This document shows, piece after piece, positions 6,837-14,764 of a DNA stretch of 64,000 bases. The notes beneath the pieces are model-generated. The model did no database searches. It had not been told where the DNA came from and worked only from the letters and a program-made list of their open reading frames with translations. This DNA comes from CAJCJE01 sp035948315 (lineage in GTDB: Bacteria; Actinomycetota; Actinomycetes; Mycobacteriales; Pseudonocardiaceae). Position 1 is the first letter of the stretch; the number at the start of each line of letters is the position of its first letter. The translations under genes were made by a program, and so were the position numbers. The stretch covers positions 186,001 to 250,000 of the forward strand of contig DASZJG010000089.1 in assembly GCA_035948315.1 (NCBI GenBank), given 5' to 3'.

Positions 6837-9211
6837 CCGCGACGGTTTCCGCGCCGCGCACCTCGGTCGAGAAGAACAGTTGGCCGCGTGATTTCGCCCT
6901 TGGGGTCCGACTGGCGGTCGGAGGCGGCCGGACCTCGTGGATGCGCCTGATTCTCGGCACGATCGGCATCGGCCTGGCCGTTGCCGTGCTCCTGGTGTTC
7001 GCTTCGTTCAGCAACATCATGCACAGCAGGGACGCGCGCACCAACGCGTCCGACCGGACCAGCACCGTGCTCAGCGGGGTCAGTCCCACCCAGTACATCC
7101 AGGTCAACGAGCCGTACCAGGGCAACTCGATCTCCGGCGCCTACGTGCACGGCACCGGCCCGAACTCGCCGGTCCCGCCCGGGATCACCAGCCTGCCCGG
7201 CCCGAACCAGATCGTGGTCTCGCCCGCTCTCGCCGACCTGCTCAACTCGGACGCGGGCGCGCAGCTGCGGCCGAGGTTCCCGCAGCAGATCGTCGGGACG
7301 ATTGGTGAGGCCGGCATGCGCGGCCCGTCCGACCTGCTGTTCTACGCGGGCACCGGCCCGTTGCCGACGAGTGGGGCGATCGCGTCCAGCTCGGAGATGA
7401 ACATCTACGCGTTCGGCAGGAACCCCGGCTCACACAGCATCGATCCGACCCTGATGGTGCTGGCCATCATCGGCGCGGTCGCGTTGCTCATCCCGATCTT
7501 CATCTTCGTCTCGGTGAGCAGCCGGATCGCCGGCGCGCAACGCGACCGGCGGCTGGCCGCGCTGCGCCTGGTCGGCGCCGGCAACTGGCAGGTGCGCCGG
7601 ATCGCCGCGGCCGAATCGTTGGTCAGCGCCGGTACCGGTCTCGTCCTCGGAGGCTTGGCCTTCCTGGGGATCAGGGCGCTGGCGCCGCAGATCGACGTGC
7701 TCGGTTGGAGCACGTTCAGCGACGATGTGGTGCCGTCGCTACCGCTGGCCCTGCTGATCGTGTTGCTGGTGCCGGTGTTGAGCGTGGGCACGGTGCTGTT
7801 CGCCATGCGCCGCACCATCATCGAACCGCTCGGCGTCGTCCGCGGCGGCAAACCGGTCCGGCGACGCGTCTGGTGGCGGCTCGGCCTCATCGTGCTCGGC
7901 GTCGGGCTGCTGTTCCTGGCCAAACCGAGCAGCTCGCACGGTTCCAACTCGTGGGTCGTCCTCATCGCGGGCGGCGCGTCCGCGCTGCTGATCGGGGTTC
8001 CCGCGATCCTGCCGTGGCTGCTGGAACGGATCATCGGCCGAGTCCAGGGTGGCGCGCCGTCCTGGCAGCTGGCGATCCGACGGTTGCAGATGGACAGTGG
8101 GACCCCCGCCCGCGTGGTCGGTGGCGTCGCCGTCGTGCTCGCCGGCGCGATCGCGTTGCAGCTCATGCTGTTCGCGACCGCCAACCGGTACAACGTGCAC
8201 AGCTCGCCGGACTCGACCGACAACGGCTGGGTGCTCGTCGGCACCACCGCGGCAGCGGCCGACCAGGTCGCCACCCAGCTGGCCAAGCTGCCGGCCGCCA
8301 AACGCGTCGACCTGATCCAGACGGTCAACGCGATCAAGGCCAACAGCCCGGACACGGCCGACCAGATGGACTACAACATCACCGTCACGTCGTGCCAGAG
8401 CATCCAGCGCATCCTGCACGTGGCGAACTGTGTTGACGGCCAGGCGTTCCTGCCCTCCTCCCAGGGCGATCCGGTTCGGATCAAACCCGGTGACGCCTGG
8501 AACATGTTCGGCGCACACGACATGGCCGATCATCCGAAACTGCTCGGCTCGTACACCGTGCCGAACAACGTGATCCCGGTGCAGGTGCCGACCACCACGA
8601 CCATGGGCCCCTACCTGGGTGGCGGCGTGGTGCTCACGCCCGGCGCGGCGGCCGGACTCAACCTGCCGAGCGACCGGTACGCGTCCGCCTGGGTGCTGAC
8701 CGATCCCAACCAGCTCGGCGCCGCCGACCAGATCGCCAACGGTCTCGCCGCCTTCACCTGGCAGGTCAACGTCGACTCGCTCACCAGCGGCGACGCGCTC
8801 AACGCTGATCAGAAGACGTTCGTGACCATCCGCAGCGCGCTGCTCGCCGGTTCGCTGTTCACCCTGCTGCTGGCCGGCGTCAGCATGCTGGTGCTCGCCC
8901 TGGAGCAGGTCCGCGAACGCCGTCGCCCGCTGGCCGTGCTCGCCGCGGCGGGCGTGCCGAGGACCGCGTTGGGCCGCTCGCTGTTGTGGCAGACCGCGAT
9001 CCCGGTCGTGTTGGCGGTCGTCGTCGCGGTCGGCACGGGTATCGGCCTTGCCGCGCTGGTCATCCGGATGACCAGCATGACGTTGCAGATCGACTGGTTC
9101 ACGATCGGCATTTTCGCCGGCGCCGCACTGGTGCTGGTGCTGCTGGTGACCGCGCTGACCCTCCCGGCGTTGCGCAGCGCGATGCGCCTGTCCGCGTTGC
9201 GGACGGAATGA
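6833..9211 (+). CDS. FtsX-like ABC transporter permease
   Basis: This 792-residue membrane protein has a first helix near residues 35-62, an extracellular segment, three helices around 205-340 (FtsX domain 1), a fourth pair around 345-400, a second large extracytoplasmic region (about 440-650) and a C-terminal FtsX domain with three helices (about 660-790). This is the two-FtsX-domain layout of actinobacterial permeases that work with MacB/LolD-type ATPases. It is translated by coupling from the ATPase gene (start GTG 6833 in GTGA). The large extracellular regions probably bind the substrate or a partner. No periplasmic adaptor is encoded nearby. The gene ends at a very strong hairpin. Confidence 0.9.
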   Translation: MTATVSAPRTSVEKNSWPRDFALGVRLAVGGGRTSWMRLILGTIGIGLAVAVLLVFASFSNIMHSRDARTNASDRTSTVLSGVSPTQYIQVNEPYQGNSISGAYVHGTGPNSPVPPGITSLPGPNQIVVSPALADLLNSDAGAQLRPRFPQQIVGTIGEAGMRGPSDLLFYAGTGPLPTSGAIASSSEMNIYAFGRNPGSHSIDPTLMVLAIIGAVALLIPIFIFVSVSSRIAGAQRDRRLAALRLVGAGNWQVRRIAAAESLVSAGTGLVLGGLAFLGIRALAPQIDVLGWSTFSDDVVPSLPLALLIVLLVPVLSVGTVLFAMRRTIIEPLGVVRGGKPVRRRVWWRLGLIVLGVGLLFLAKPSSSHGSNSWVVLIAGGASALLIGVPAILPWLLERIIGRVQGGAPSWQLAIRRLQMDSGTPARVVGGVAVVLAGAIALQLMLFATANRYNVHSSPDSTDNGWVLVGTTAAAADQVATQLAKLPAAKRVDLIQTVNAIKANSPDTADQMDYNITVTSCQSIQRILHVANCVDGQAFLPSSQGDPVRIKPGDAWNMFGAHDMADHPKLLGSYTVPNNVIPVQVPTTTTMGPYLGGGVVLTPGAAAGLNLPSDRYASAWVLTDPNQLGAADQIANGLAAFTWQVNVDSLTSGDALNADQKTFVTIRSALLAGSLFTLLLAGVSMLVLALEQVRERRRPLAVLAAAGVPRTALGRSLLWQTAIPVVLAVVVAVGTGIGLAALVIRMTSMTLQIDWFTIGIFAGAALVLVLLVTALTLPALRSAMRLSALRTE

Positions 9212-9228
9212 CGTCGTAGAGGTTGCCG

Positions 9229-9267
9229 GCCGCGCCGGGCTCAGCGCACCGCTGAGCCCGGCGCGGC
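9229..9267. terminator. 18-bp-stem bidirectional terminator
   Basis: A perfect 18-base inverted repeat (9229-9246 and 9250-9267) has only a 3-nt loop (CAC). It separates the convergent permease gene and the sugar kinase gene. Its right arm lies within the last codons of the kinase. Confidence 0.85.
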
Positions 9268-10191
9268 ATCCAGCAGATGCAGTTCGTCGCGGGTGGGCAG
9301 CCCGGCCCAGTCACCGACCGCCGAGACCGCGAACCCGGCGACGGTCACCGCGCGCAGCAGGCGATCCGGCACGGCGAGCGAGTCGAGCACCCCGGAGAGG
9401 TAGCCGGCGACGAACGCGTCCCCGGCCCCGACCGTGTCCACCGCGACCACCGACCGCGCGGCCTGGTGCACCACGGACTGCCCGGTCACGTACGCGCTCG
9501 CCCCGTCCGCGCCGCGCTTGACCACGACCTGCCCGATCCCGTTGTCCAGCAACCACTTCACCTGGGTCGACTCATCGGCCAGCTCCGGCGGCGTCACCAA
9601 CGTCAACTCGTCGTCCGAGGCGACAATGATGTCCACAAAGGACACGAGTGGTCCGAGCGTCGCCCGCGCCTGATCAGCCGACCACAGGCGGGAGCGATGG
9701 TTCACGTCCAGGCATACCGTCACCCCGTCCGCGTGCGCCGCCCGCACGACCTCCCGAACGGCAGCCGAGGGCGTTTCGCCCAGGGCGGGCGTGATCCCGG
9801 TGACGTGCAGAATGCGCGGCCGAGGGTGGTAGGCGGCGAGCACGTCCGCCGCGCACAACCGTGACCCCGCGGACGCCGTCCGGTGGTAGTCGACCCGGGT
9901 CACCCCGGCCACGAGCGGCTCGAACACGATGATCCCGGTCGGCGCGGCCAGCCGGCGCACCGCGCTCACATCGACCCCTTCCGCGCGAAGAGTGCGCAGG
10001 ATCAGCGAACCGAACTGGTCCTCGCCCAGCACCCCGCACCAGCGCGCGGCATGCCCCAGCCGGGACAGCCCGATCGCCACGTTCAGCTCGGCGCCGGCAA
10101 CGGAAAGCCCGAGCTGGTGCGCCAGCCGAACCGGTCCCGTCGAGCGCAACGCGGCAAGCGCCTCGCCCGTGGTGAGCACATCGACGTTCAC
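9241..10191 (-). CDS. PfkB-family sugar kinase, probable 2-keto-3-deoxygluconate kinase
   Basis: The 316-residue ribokinase-fold protein starts VNVDVLTTGEALAALRSTGP. It contains the N-terminal substrate signature GAELNVAIGLSRLGHAARWCG and the C-terminal PfkB motif DTVGAGDAFVAGYLSG with the catalytic aspartate. The fold phosphorylates 2-keto-3-deoxygluconate (or a related sugar acid) to KDPG. That substrate is inferred from the neighbouring KDPG aldolase, with which it forms a two-gene unit (45-bp gap). GTG 10191 is chosen because a GGAGA ribosome site precedes it and PfkB proteins begin a few residues before the first beta strand. An upstream ATG (10215) is possible. No sugar-acid dehydratase or dehydrogenase is present beside the pair. 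Confidence 0.85.
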   Translation of the reverse strand: MNVDVLTTGEALAALRSTGPVRLAHQLGLSVAGAELNVAIGLSRLGHAARWCGVLGEDQFGSLILRTLRAEGVDVSAVRRLAAPTGIIVFEPLVAGVTRVDYHRTASAGSRLCAADVLAAYHPRPRILHVTGITPALGETPSAAVREVVRAAHADGVTVCLDVNHRSRLWSADQARATLGPLVSFVDIIVASDDELTLVTPPELADESTQVKWLLDNGIGQVVVKRGADGASAYVTGQSVVHQAARSVVAVDTVGAGDAFVAGYLSGVLDSLAVPDRLLRAVTVAGFAVSAVGDWAGLPTRDELHLLDAAPGSAVR

Positions 10192-10236
10192 CGTGTCTCC
10201 TTCAACACTCCACAAAGGACCAACCGCGCATTCGGC

Positions 10237-10869
10237 TCAGCCCGCCGGCAGCCCCTTCTCCCACGCCGTCACGAACGCGCCCGCCCGTTCGCGCAACCGT
10301 TCCCAGGCGCCCTCGGCGACCGTCGCCTCGTCCACCAGCGCGCTGCCGATGCCCACCCCGACGCAGCCGACCTCCGCGTACTCGGTGGTCGTCGCCACCG
10401 TCACGCCACCGGTCGGCACCAGCGGAATGTCCGGCAGCGGTCCCTTCAGGTTGCGGATGTAGCGCGCCCCGCCCATCGCGTCGATCGGGAACACCTTGAC
10501 CGACCAGGCGCCCGAGTCCCAGGCCAGCTGGATCTCGGTCGGGGTCAGCGCCCCGCACGCGACCGGGACACCGGCCTGCCCCGCGGTGCTCAGCACCGGC
10601 AGGCTGGTCGTCGGCGTGACCAGGAACTGCGCGCCCGCCTCGATCGCCCGCTCCGCGTCCTGCGCGCTGATCACGGTGCCGACGCCCACCCGCACGTCCG
10701 ACCGGCTCCGCCAGCGCCGCACCGCGGCCAGACTGCCGGGCGAGGGCAGGGTGACCTCGACGGCGGTGATGCCGCCCGCGACCAGATGCTCCAGTACCTC
10801 GTCGGCGGGCTCGTTGGTCCGCAACCGGACAATCGCGATGACCCCGGCGTCCTGACTGTTCGGCGTCAC
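10237..10869 (-). CDS. eda: KDPG / 4-hydroxy-2-oxoglutarate aldolase
   Basis: The 210-residue class I aldolase has the Schiff-base lysine in WSVKVFP (Lys125), the catalytic glutamate in AVEVTLPSPG (Glu38), and the phosphate-binding LVPTGGV. It splits 2-keto-3-deoxy-6-phosphogluconate to pyruvate and glyceraldehyde-3-phosphate, completing the Entner-Doudoroff branch begun by the kinase downstream. The GTG at 10869 is preceded by GGAGG at good distance, which decides it over the upstream ATG at 10890. The aldolase is the first gene of the leftward operon. Confidence 0.9.
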   Translation of the reverse strand: MTPNSQDAGVIAIVRLRTNEPADEVLEHLVAGGITAVEVTLPSPGSLAAVRRWRSRSDVRVGVGTVISAQDAERAIEAGAQFLVTPTTSLPVLSTAGQAGVPVACGALTPTEIQLAWDSGAWSVKVFPIDAMGGARYIRNLKGPLPDIPLVPTGGVTVATTTEYAEVGCVGVGIGSALVDEATVAEGAWERLRERAGAFVTAWEKGLPAG

Positions 10870-11114
10870 GGCTCCTCCTGTTCGTGCCACCCGCCCTGTT
10901 CGCCCGACAGTACTTCAGCCAAGCCCCTGCTCAGGGCGCCTTCCGCAGGTCGGACGACGGCCAGGGCGCCGACGCCAGGTGCCCGGACTCGGCGATTGCG
11001 AAACGCGCAACACGATCGCTCACCCAAACGTGTCGCAGATCACCAGGGCGACCGCGAAGCGACCACACTTGGCAGGGTAACCAAGAATCGACAGGCAGAG
11101 ATCAGGTGATCGCC

Positions 11115-11540
11115 ATGACCGAAGAACGTGGCTCGGACCGCCCGGACCTCGGGCAGGTCAGGACCAACGCACCCGACACCGATCGGTTCGCGGCCCAGAC
11201 CCGGCCCGTGCCCGAGGTCCCCGAGCAGGCCGGCCCGCCACCCGAGCCGCGCGCGGACGTGACCGACCAGTACGAGAAGGTCCGGCGAACCAAGATCAGC
11301 GGCCTCTGGGTCGGCCTCACCGTCGCCGCCATCGTCCTGCTCGCGCTGCTCGTGTTCATCATCGAGAACAGCCAGTCGGTCGACATCGGCTTCTTCGGCG
11401 CGCACCTGCACGTCTCGCTCGGCGTCGCCATGCTGCTCGCCGCCATCGGCGGCATCCTCCTGGTCGCGGTCCCCGGCTACGGCCGCATCATCCAACTCCG
11501 CCGCGTACTGAGGAAAGCCGCCAAACCCCGGCAGAAATAG
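11115..11540 (+). CDS. LapA-domain small membrane protein
   Basis: The 141-residue protein has a hydrophilic, proline- and acid-rich N-terminus (about 1-60). Two membrane helices follow (LWVGLTVAAIVLLALLVFII and LHVSLGVAMLLAAIGGILLV) separated by the NSQSVDIGFFG stretch typical of LapA_dom (DUF1049), then a short basic tail. In proteobacteria LapA/B shape envelope assembly. The actinobacterial role is unknown. The ATG at 11115 follows AGG at 11104-11106. The upstream in-frame extension has no coding character. It converges on the creatininase gene. Confidence 0.8.
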   Translation: MTEERGSDRPDLGQVRTNAPDTDRFAAQTRPVPEVPEQAGPPPEPRADVTDQYEKVRRTKISGLWVGLTVAAIVLLALLVFIIENSQSVDIGFFGAHLHVSLGVAMLLAAIGGILLVAVPGYGRIIQLRRVLRKAAKPRQK

Positions 11541-11579
11541 CCGCTTCGTCAGAGCGTTTCGGCAAGGGCGACGAAGCGG
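11541..11579. terminator. hairpin between convergent lapA-like and creatininase genes
   Basis: CCGCTTCGTC (11541-11550) pairs perfectly with GACGAAGCGG (11570-11579). The right arm lies inside the creatininase 3' coding end, and only 8 nt separate the two stop codons. Confidence 0.5.
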
Positions 11580-12301
11580 TCGGCAAGACCTCGCACGCAC
11601 TGATCCAGCCAGCGTTGTCCGCGCTCGGCGTCGGCGCGCGCGGGATCGTCGGAATATCCGTTGATCACCTGCCAGCCGGCCGCCGAATGAATCTGCACAT
11701 CGGGCACGACCGGGACCGCGGGCGGATTCGGTCGGGCCGCCGGCTGGCCGGCGAGTTCGGGAGCGATCGCGCGCACCAGCGACGTCTCGAATTCGCCCGC
11801 GTGACCGGGAATCGTTGCGCCGCCACCGGGTTCGCCGGCCAGCCGCCAGTAGTCGACGTACGCGACCGCGATGTCGTGATCGTTCGCGGCCTGCGCCGCG
11901 GCGGCCTGGCAGATGCCCTGGTTGCCGCCGTGCCCGTTGACCAGAACCAGGCGCCGCCCGCCCGAGCGGGCCACCGAGCGGGCGAGGTCACCGAGCACCG
12001 CGAGCAGCGTTTCCTGCCGGAAGGACAGCGTGCCGCCGAACGGGAAGTGATGGTCGGACGCGCCGATCGGCATGGCAGGCGTGAGCAGCAGCGCGCGGCT
12101 CGACCGGTCCGCGGCGAGTGTCGCCGCGCGACCGGCGACCGTGCTCGCGAGCAGTGCGTCGGTGCCGGTCGCCAGGTGCGGGCCGTGTTGTTCGGTCGCG
12201 CCGATCGGCAGGATCACCAGAGCTGCCGGCAACACCGCGCCGAGCTGCTCGCGGTTCAGTTCCGCCCACCTGAGCACGCGTCCCGAGGGGCTGTCGGCCA
12301 T
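11549..12301 (-). CDS. creatininase-family amidohydrolase
   Basis: The 250-residue protein shows the family's metal-binding N-terminus, ILPIGATEQHGPHLATGTDALLA (Glu, His and Asp ligands). It also has SDHHFPFGGTLSF, the glycine-rich LVNGHGGNQG and GHAGEFETSL, where the glutamate completes the dinuclear site. Relatives include creatinine amidohydrolase, MftE of the mycofactocin pathway and FAPy deformylase. MftE is unlikely because no other mft genes are nearby, so the substrate is left open. ATG 12301 is preceded by GAGGAGG, fixing the start. It is divergent from the XRE regulator/hbhA unit. Confidence 0.85.
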   Translation of the reverse strand: MADSPSGRVLRWAELNREQLGAVLPAALVILPIGATEQHGPHLATGTDALLASTVAGRAATLAADRSSRALLLTPAMPIGASDHHFPFGGTLSFRQETLLAVLGDLARSVARSGGRRLVLVNGHGGNQGICQAAAAQAANDHDIAVAYVDYWRLAGEPGGGATIPGHAGEFETSLVRAIAPELAGQPAARPNPPAVPVVPDVQIHSAAGWQVINGYSDDPARADAERGQRWLDQCVRGLADRFVALAETL

Positions 12302-12388
12302 CTCGTTTCCTCCTCGCGCGGGTCTTTCCACGCAGCGTAAGGCCGATTCGACCGTTCCCTCGACCGTGGCAGGGAACACACCCGTTCG

Positions 12389-12431
12389 TGCAAGCAGGGC
12401 GCTTGCAATAGCTAGCACCCCGGCGTACCGT
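12389..12431 (+). promoter_or_regulatory. promoter with overlapping operator-like dyad for the XRE regulator
   Basis: A -35 (TTGCAA, 12403-12408) and -10 (TACCGT, 12426-12431) are 17 bp apart. The dyad TGCAAGC-N5-GCTTGCA (12389-12407) covers the -35 box. This placement is typical of an autorepressor site for the XRE protein encoded 55 bp downstream. Confidence 0.6.
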
Positions 12432-12485
12432 CGGTATGGCAAGGGTGAAAAGCAGAGGCGAGAACGAGTCAGGAGGTGACCGGCG

Positions 12486-12941
12486 ATGGACGAGTCCGAG
12501 GAGAACGGTCGGGCCAACCCCATCAACATGGTCGCCGGGCTCGGTCGCGACATCGGCGAGTACATCCGCCAGCAGCGGCAGAGCGCGGAGATCTCCCTTC
12601 GCCAGCTGTCGAAGCTCGCCGGTGTGTCCAACCCGTACCTGAGCCAGATCGAGCGCGGCCTGCGCAAGCCGAGTGCCGAGATTCTCCAGCAGATCGCCAA
12701 GGGGCTGCGAATCTCCGCCGAGGCGCTCTATGTCCAGGCCGGGATTCTGGACGCTCCCGTCGGCGGTCCGGTCGTCGACGCGGTGCTGGCCGATTCCGCG
12801 CTCACCGAGCGGCAGAAGCAGGTGCTGCTCGACGTATACGAGACCTTCCGGCGCACCAACGCCACTACACAGTCCACAGTGGAGGGGTCCGATGTGGATG
12901 GTGAAAAGTCCGACGAACGGACCCCGAACCCGAAGGAGTGA
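12486..12941 (+). CDS. XRE family transcriptional regulator
   Basis: The 151-residue protein has a Cro/CI-type helix-turn-helix at about 22-75 (IGEYIRQQRQSAEISLRQLS, then GVSNPYLSQIERGLRKPSAE). A short helical middle (LTERQKQVLLDVYETFRR) and a polar tail follow. It starts at ATG 12486 after a strong AGGAGGTGA. It corresponds in position to the XRE gene preceding hbhA in M. tuberculosis (Rv0474, from memory). The next gene starts just after its stop, so it probably regulates itself and the HbhA-like gene through the dyad at 12389-12407. Confidence 0.9.
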   Translation: MDESEENGRANPINMVAGLGRDIGEYIRQQRQSAEISLRQLSKLAGVSNPYLSQIERGLRKPSAEILQQIAKGLRISAEALYVQAGILDAPVGGPVVDAVLADSALTERQKQVLLDVYETFRRTNATTQSTVEGSDVDGEKSDERTPNPKE

Positions 12942-12946
12942 TCAAC

Positions 12947-13657
12947 ATGCCCAACGTGCCCACCATTGAGGACGTGCGCAAGGCCGGCGAGCAGGCTCGG
13001 GTCGCGGTGACCAACGCGTTCGAGCAGGTCCGCACCCCCCTCCTGGCCGCCATCGGCGCCGGTGACCTGGCCACCCAGGCCGTCGTCGAGGCCGTCAACA
13101 AGACCCGCACCCAGCTGACCGAGCGCGCCGAGGCCGCCCGTTCCGCCGTCGACGAACTGCCCACCGACGTCAACAGCCTCCGCGAGAAGCTGGACCCGGC
13201 CGAGCTGCGCAAGCTCGTCGACGAGTACGCCGAGGCCGCCGTGAAGCTCTACCAGCACCTTGCCGAGCAGGGCGAGAAGGCCGTCGAGAAGCTGCGCACG
13301 CAGCCGCAGTTCAAGCGCGCCATCGACCAGCTCGACCAGGCCGTCGAGACCGCGCAGCAGCGCGCCGAGAGCGCCGTCGAGGACGCTCGCGAACTGGCCG
13401 ACGAGGTGCTCGGCAAGGTCGTCCGCCGCACCCGCTCCACCGGTGAGAAGGCCGCCCGCGAGGTCATCGAGCTGGCCGACGACGCCGCCGACGCGGTGCA
13501 CGAGGCCGGTGCGCAGGCCGCGCACGAGGTCCGCAGCACCACCCGCAAGGTCGCCAACCGCGCGAACAACGTTCGCAAGACCGCGAACGCCAAGGCGACC
13601 ACCACCCGCAAGACCACGGACAGCTCCGCCGACGAGACCGACGGCACCGAGAGCTGA
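12947..13657 (+). CDS. hbhA: HbhA-like coiled-coil protein
   Basis: The 236-residue protein is almost entirely helical. The N-terminus (PNVPTIEDVRKAGEQARVAV) matches the heparin-binding haemagglutinin family, followed by long alanine/glutamate-rich heptads. Its C-terminus is rich in Arg, Lys and Thr (RKVANRANNVRKTANAK) but lacks the KKAAP-type repeats that bind heparin in M. tuberculosis, so an adhesin role is doubtful here. Relatives also localise to intracytoplasmic lipid inclusions. ATG 12947 lies 8 nt after GGAG. A GTG at 12938 overlapping the previous stop is an alternative. Ends at a 14-bp-stem terminator. Confidence 0.8.
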   Translation: MPNVPTIEDVRKAGEQARVAVTNAFEQVRTPLLAAIGAGDLATQAVVEAVNKTRTQLTERAEAARSAVDELPTDVNSLREKLDPAELRKLVDEYAEAAVKLYQHLAEQGEKAVEKLRTQPQFKRAIDQLDQAVETAQQRAESAVEDARELADEVLGKVVRRTRSTGEKAAREVIELADDAADAVHEAGAQAAHEVRSTTRKVANRANNVRKTANAKATTTRKTTDSSADETDGTES

Positions 13658-13666
13658 GCCCGCCCC

Positions 13667-13707
13667 GAGTGAACTCGGCCAGTCCCTGAGCCAGGCCGAG
13701 TTCACTC
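13667..13707 (+). terminator. terminator after hbhA
   Basis: A 14-base perfect inverted repeat (GAGTGAACTCGGCC 13667-13680; GGCCGAGTTCACTC 13694-13707) with a 13-nt loop starts 9 nt after the hbhA stop. Confidence 0.85.
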
Positions 13708-13745
13708 ACTGCTTACGACGAATCCGACTGCTTACGACGAATCCG
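13708..13745 (+). repeat. 19-bp tandem duplication
   Basis: ACTGCTTACGACGAATCCG occurs twice in direct tandem (13708-13726, 13727-13745), right after the hbhA terminator. The second copy forms the left arm of the following large hairpin. Confidence 0.8.
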
Positions 13746-13791
13746 ACCCCCGGCGCGCACCGATCGCCGGGGGTCGGTCGCGTTCGTCGTA
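13733..13791. promoter_or_regulatory. long two-part hairpin directly before the DUF2516 gene
   Basis: The outer stem TACGACGAA (13733-13741) pairs with TTCGTCGTA (13783-13791). The inner 13-bp perfect stem CCGACCCCCGGCG (13743-13755) pairs with CGCCGGGGGTCGG (13765-13777) around a 9-nt loop. It ends inside the TAGGCT -10 box (13790-13795) of the next gene. It may be a second terminator or a promoter-proximal structure. Confidence 0.6.
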
Positions 13792-13801
13792 GGCTGTAGG
13801 T

Positions 13802-14092
13802 GTGGGCGTTGACTTCTGGATCGAATACATCCTGAACTGGGCCGCTGTCCCGGTCGGCTTGTTCGCGTTCGTCCACGCGGGTTTGCAGCGTGGCGAGGCG
13901 TACAGCGCCGCGAACAAGCGCACCAAGCCGTTCTGGATGGCCCTCACCGGCGGTGGCACCGTCGCGTGCGCGCTGTTCCACTTCTACGACTTCACGTTGA
14001 TGTTCTGGATTGCCGGTCTTGTCGCGATCCTCGTCTACATCGTCGACGTCAAACCGAAGCTCGCCGAGGTGCAGCGCGGGTCACAGTGGTGA
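13802..14092 (+). CDS. DUF2516 small membrane protein
   Basis: The 96-residue protein has an N-terminal helix (WIEYILNWAAVPVGLFAFVH), a central RGEAYSAANKRTKPFW loop, and two further hydrophobic stretches (MALTGGGTVACALFHF and LMFWIAGLVAILVYIVDV). It matches the DUF2516 family found next to hbhA in mycobacteria (Rv0476 by memory). Function is unknown. GTG 13802 lies six bases after TAGGCT, suggesting leaderless expression. Its stop overlaps the GTG of the following gene (GTGA, 14089-14092). Confidence 0.85.
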   Translation: MGVDFWIEYILNWAAVPVGLFAFVHAGLQRGEAYSAANKRTKPFWMALTGGGTVACALFHFYDFTLMFWIAGLVAILVYIVDVKPKLAEVQRGSQW

Positions 14093-14655
14093 GCAGCGGA
14101 ATGTGGACCATTGCCGGCAGCCTGATCGTGCTGCCCGCGACAACGCGCACCGACCTGCTCGCCGAACCCGTGACCGCCGCGCTGGCCGCGCTCGATCCGG
14201 CGCTGGCCGCGCGCTGTGGCGTCGCCGAGATCGACCCCGAACTGGCCGACACCGCCGCCTTCTGCCAGACCTACGGCTCCCCGCTCGACGTGTCCGCGAA
14301 CTGCGTCGTGGTCGCCGGCAAGCGCGGCGGTGAGACCCGGTACGCGGCCTGCGTCGTGCTCGCCACCACCCGCGCCGACGTCAACGGCGTCGTGCGCAAG
14401 CGGCTCGACGTGCGCAAGGCGTCGTTCGCGCCGATGGACGACGCGGTCGAACGCACCGGCATGGCCTACGGCGGCATCACCCCGCTCGGCCTTCCGTCCG
14501 ACTGGCCGCTGCTGATCGACAGCGCGGTCGCCGCGACCGACGAGGTCGTGGTGGGCAGTGGCGTCCGGCACAGCAAGCTGATCGTGCCAGGAGAGCTGTT
14601 GACCAAACTGGCGTCGGCCGAGGTCGTCGAAGGACTCGGTCGCCCGGTCGGCTGA
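14089..14655 (+). CDS. YbaK/EbsC-type aminoacyl-tRNA deacylase
   Basis: The 188-residue protein carries the YbaK/ProX editing-domain features. CGVAEIDPELADTAAFCQTYG is followed by NCVVVAGKRGGETRYAACVVLATTR, where the conserved lysine sits. The closing part is GMAYGGITPLGLPSDWPLLID, the family GGxxP-type loop. Such free-standing domains hydrolyse mischarged Cys- or Ala-tRNAPro, or related aminoacyl-tRNAs. Translation is coupled to DUF2516 through GTGA. GTG 14086, one codon earlier, is an alternative start. Confidence 0.85.
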   Translation: MSSGMWTIAGSLIVLPATTRTDLLAEPVTAALAALDPALAARCGVAEIDPELADTAAFCQTYGSPLDVSANCVVVAGKRGGETRYAACVVLATTRADVNGVVRKRLDVRKASFAPMDDAVERTGMAYGGITPLGLPSDWPLLIDSAVAATDEVVVGSGVRHSKLIVPGELLTKLASAEVVEGLGRPVG

Positions 14656-14764
14656 CCGGCCTCAGGGAGGACCCCGATCCCTGGTTCAGGGTAGGGGAAA
14701 CACCAGGGCCGTCTGAGGGGATTACCCCATGGTTTGACCTTGGTGCGGCCGTCAGGCTGATCAC

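Noticed and set aside
12728..13705. Long minus-strand frame across hbhA
   Set aside because: It is the antisense shadow of a repetitive Ala/Glu-rich gene. The + strand has a ribosome site, terminator and family match.
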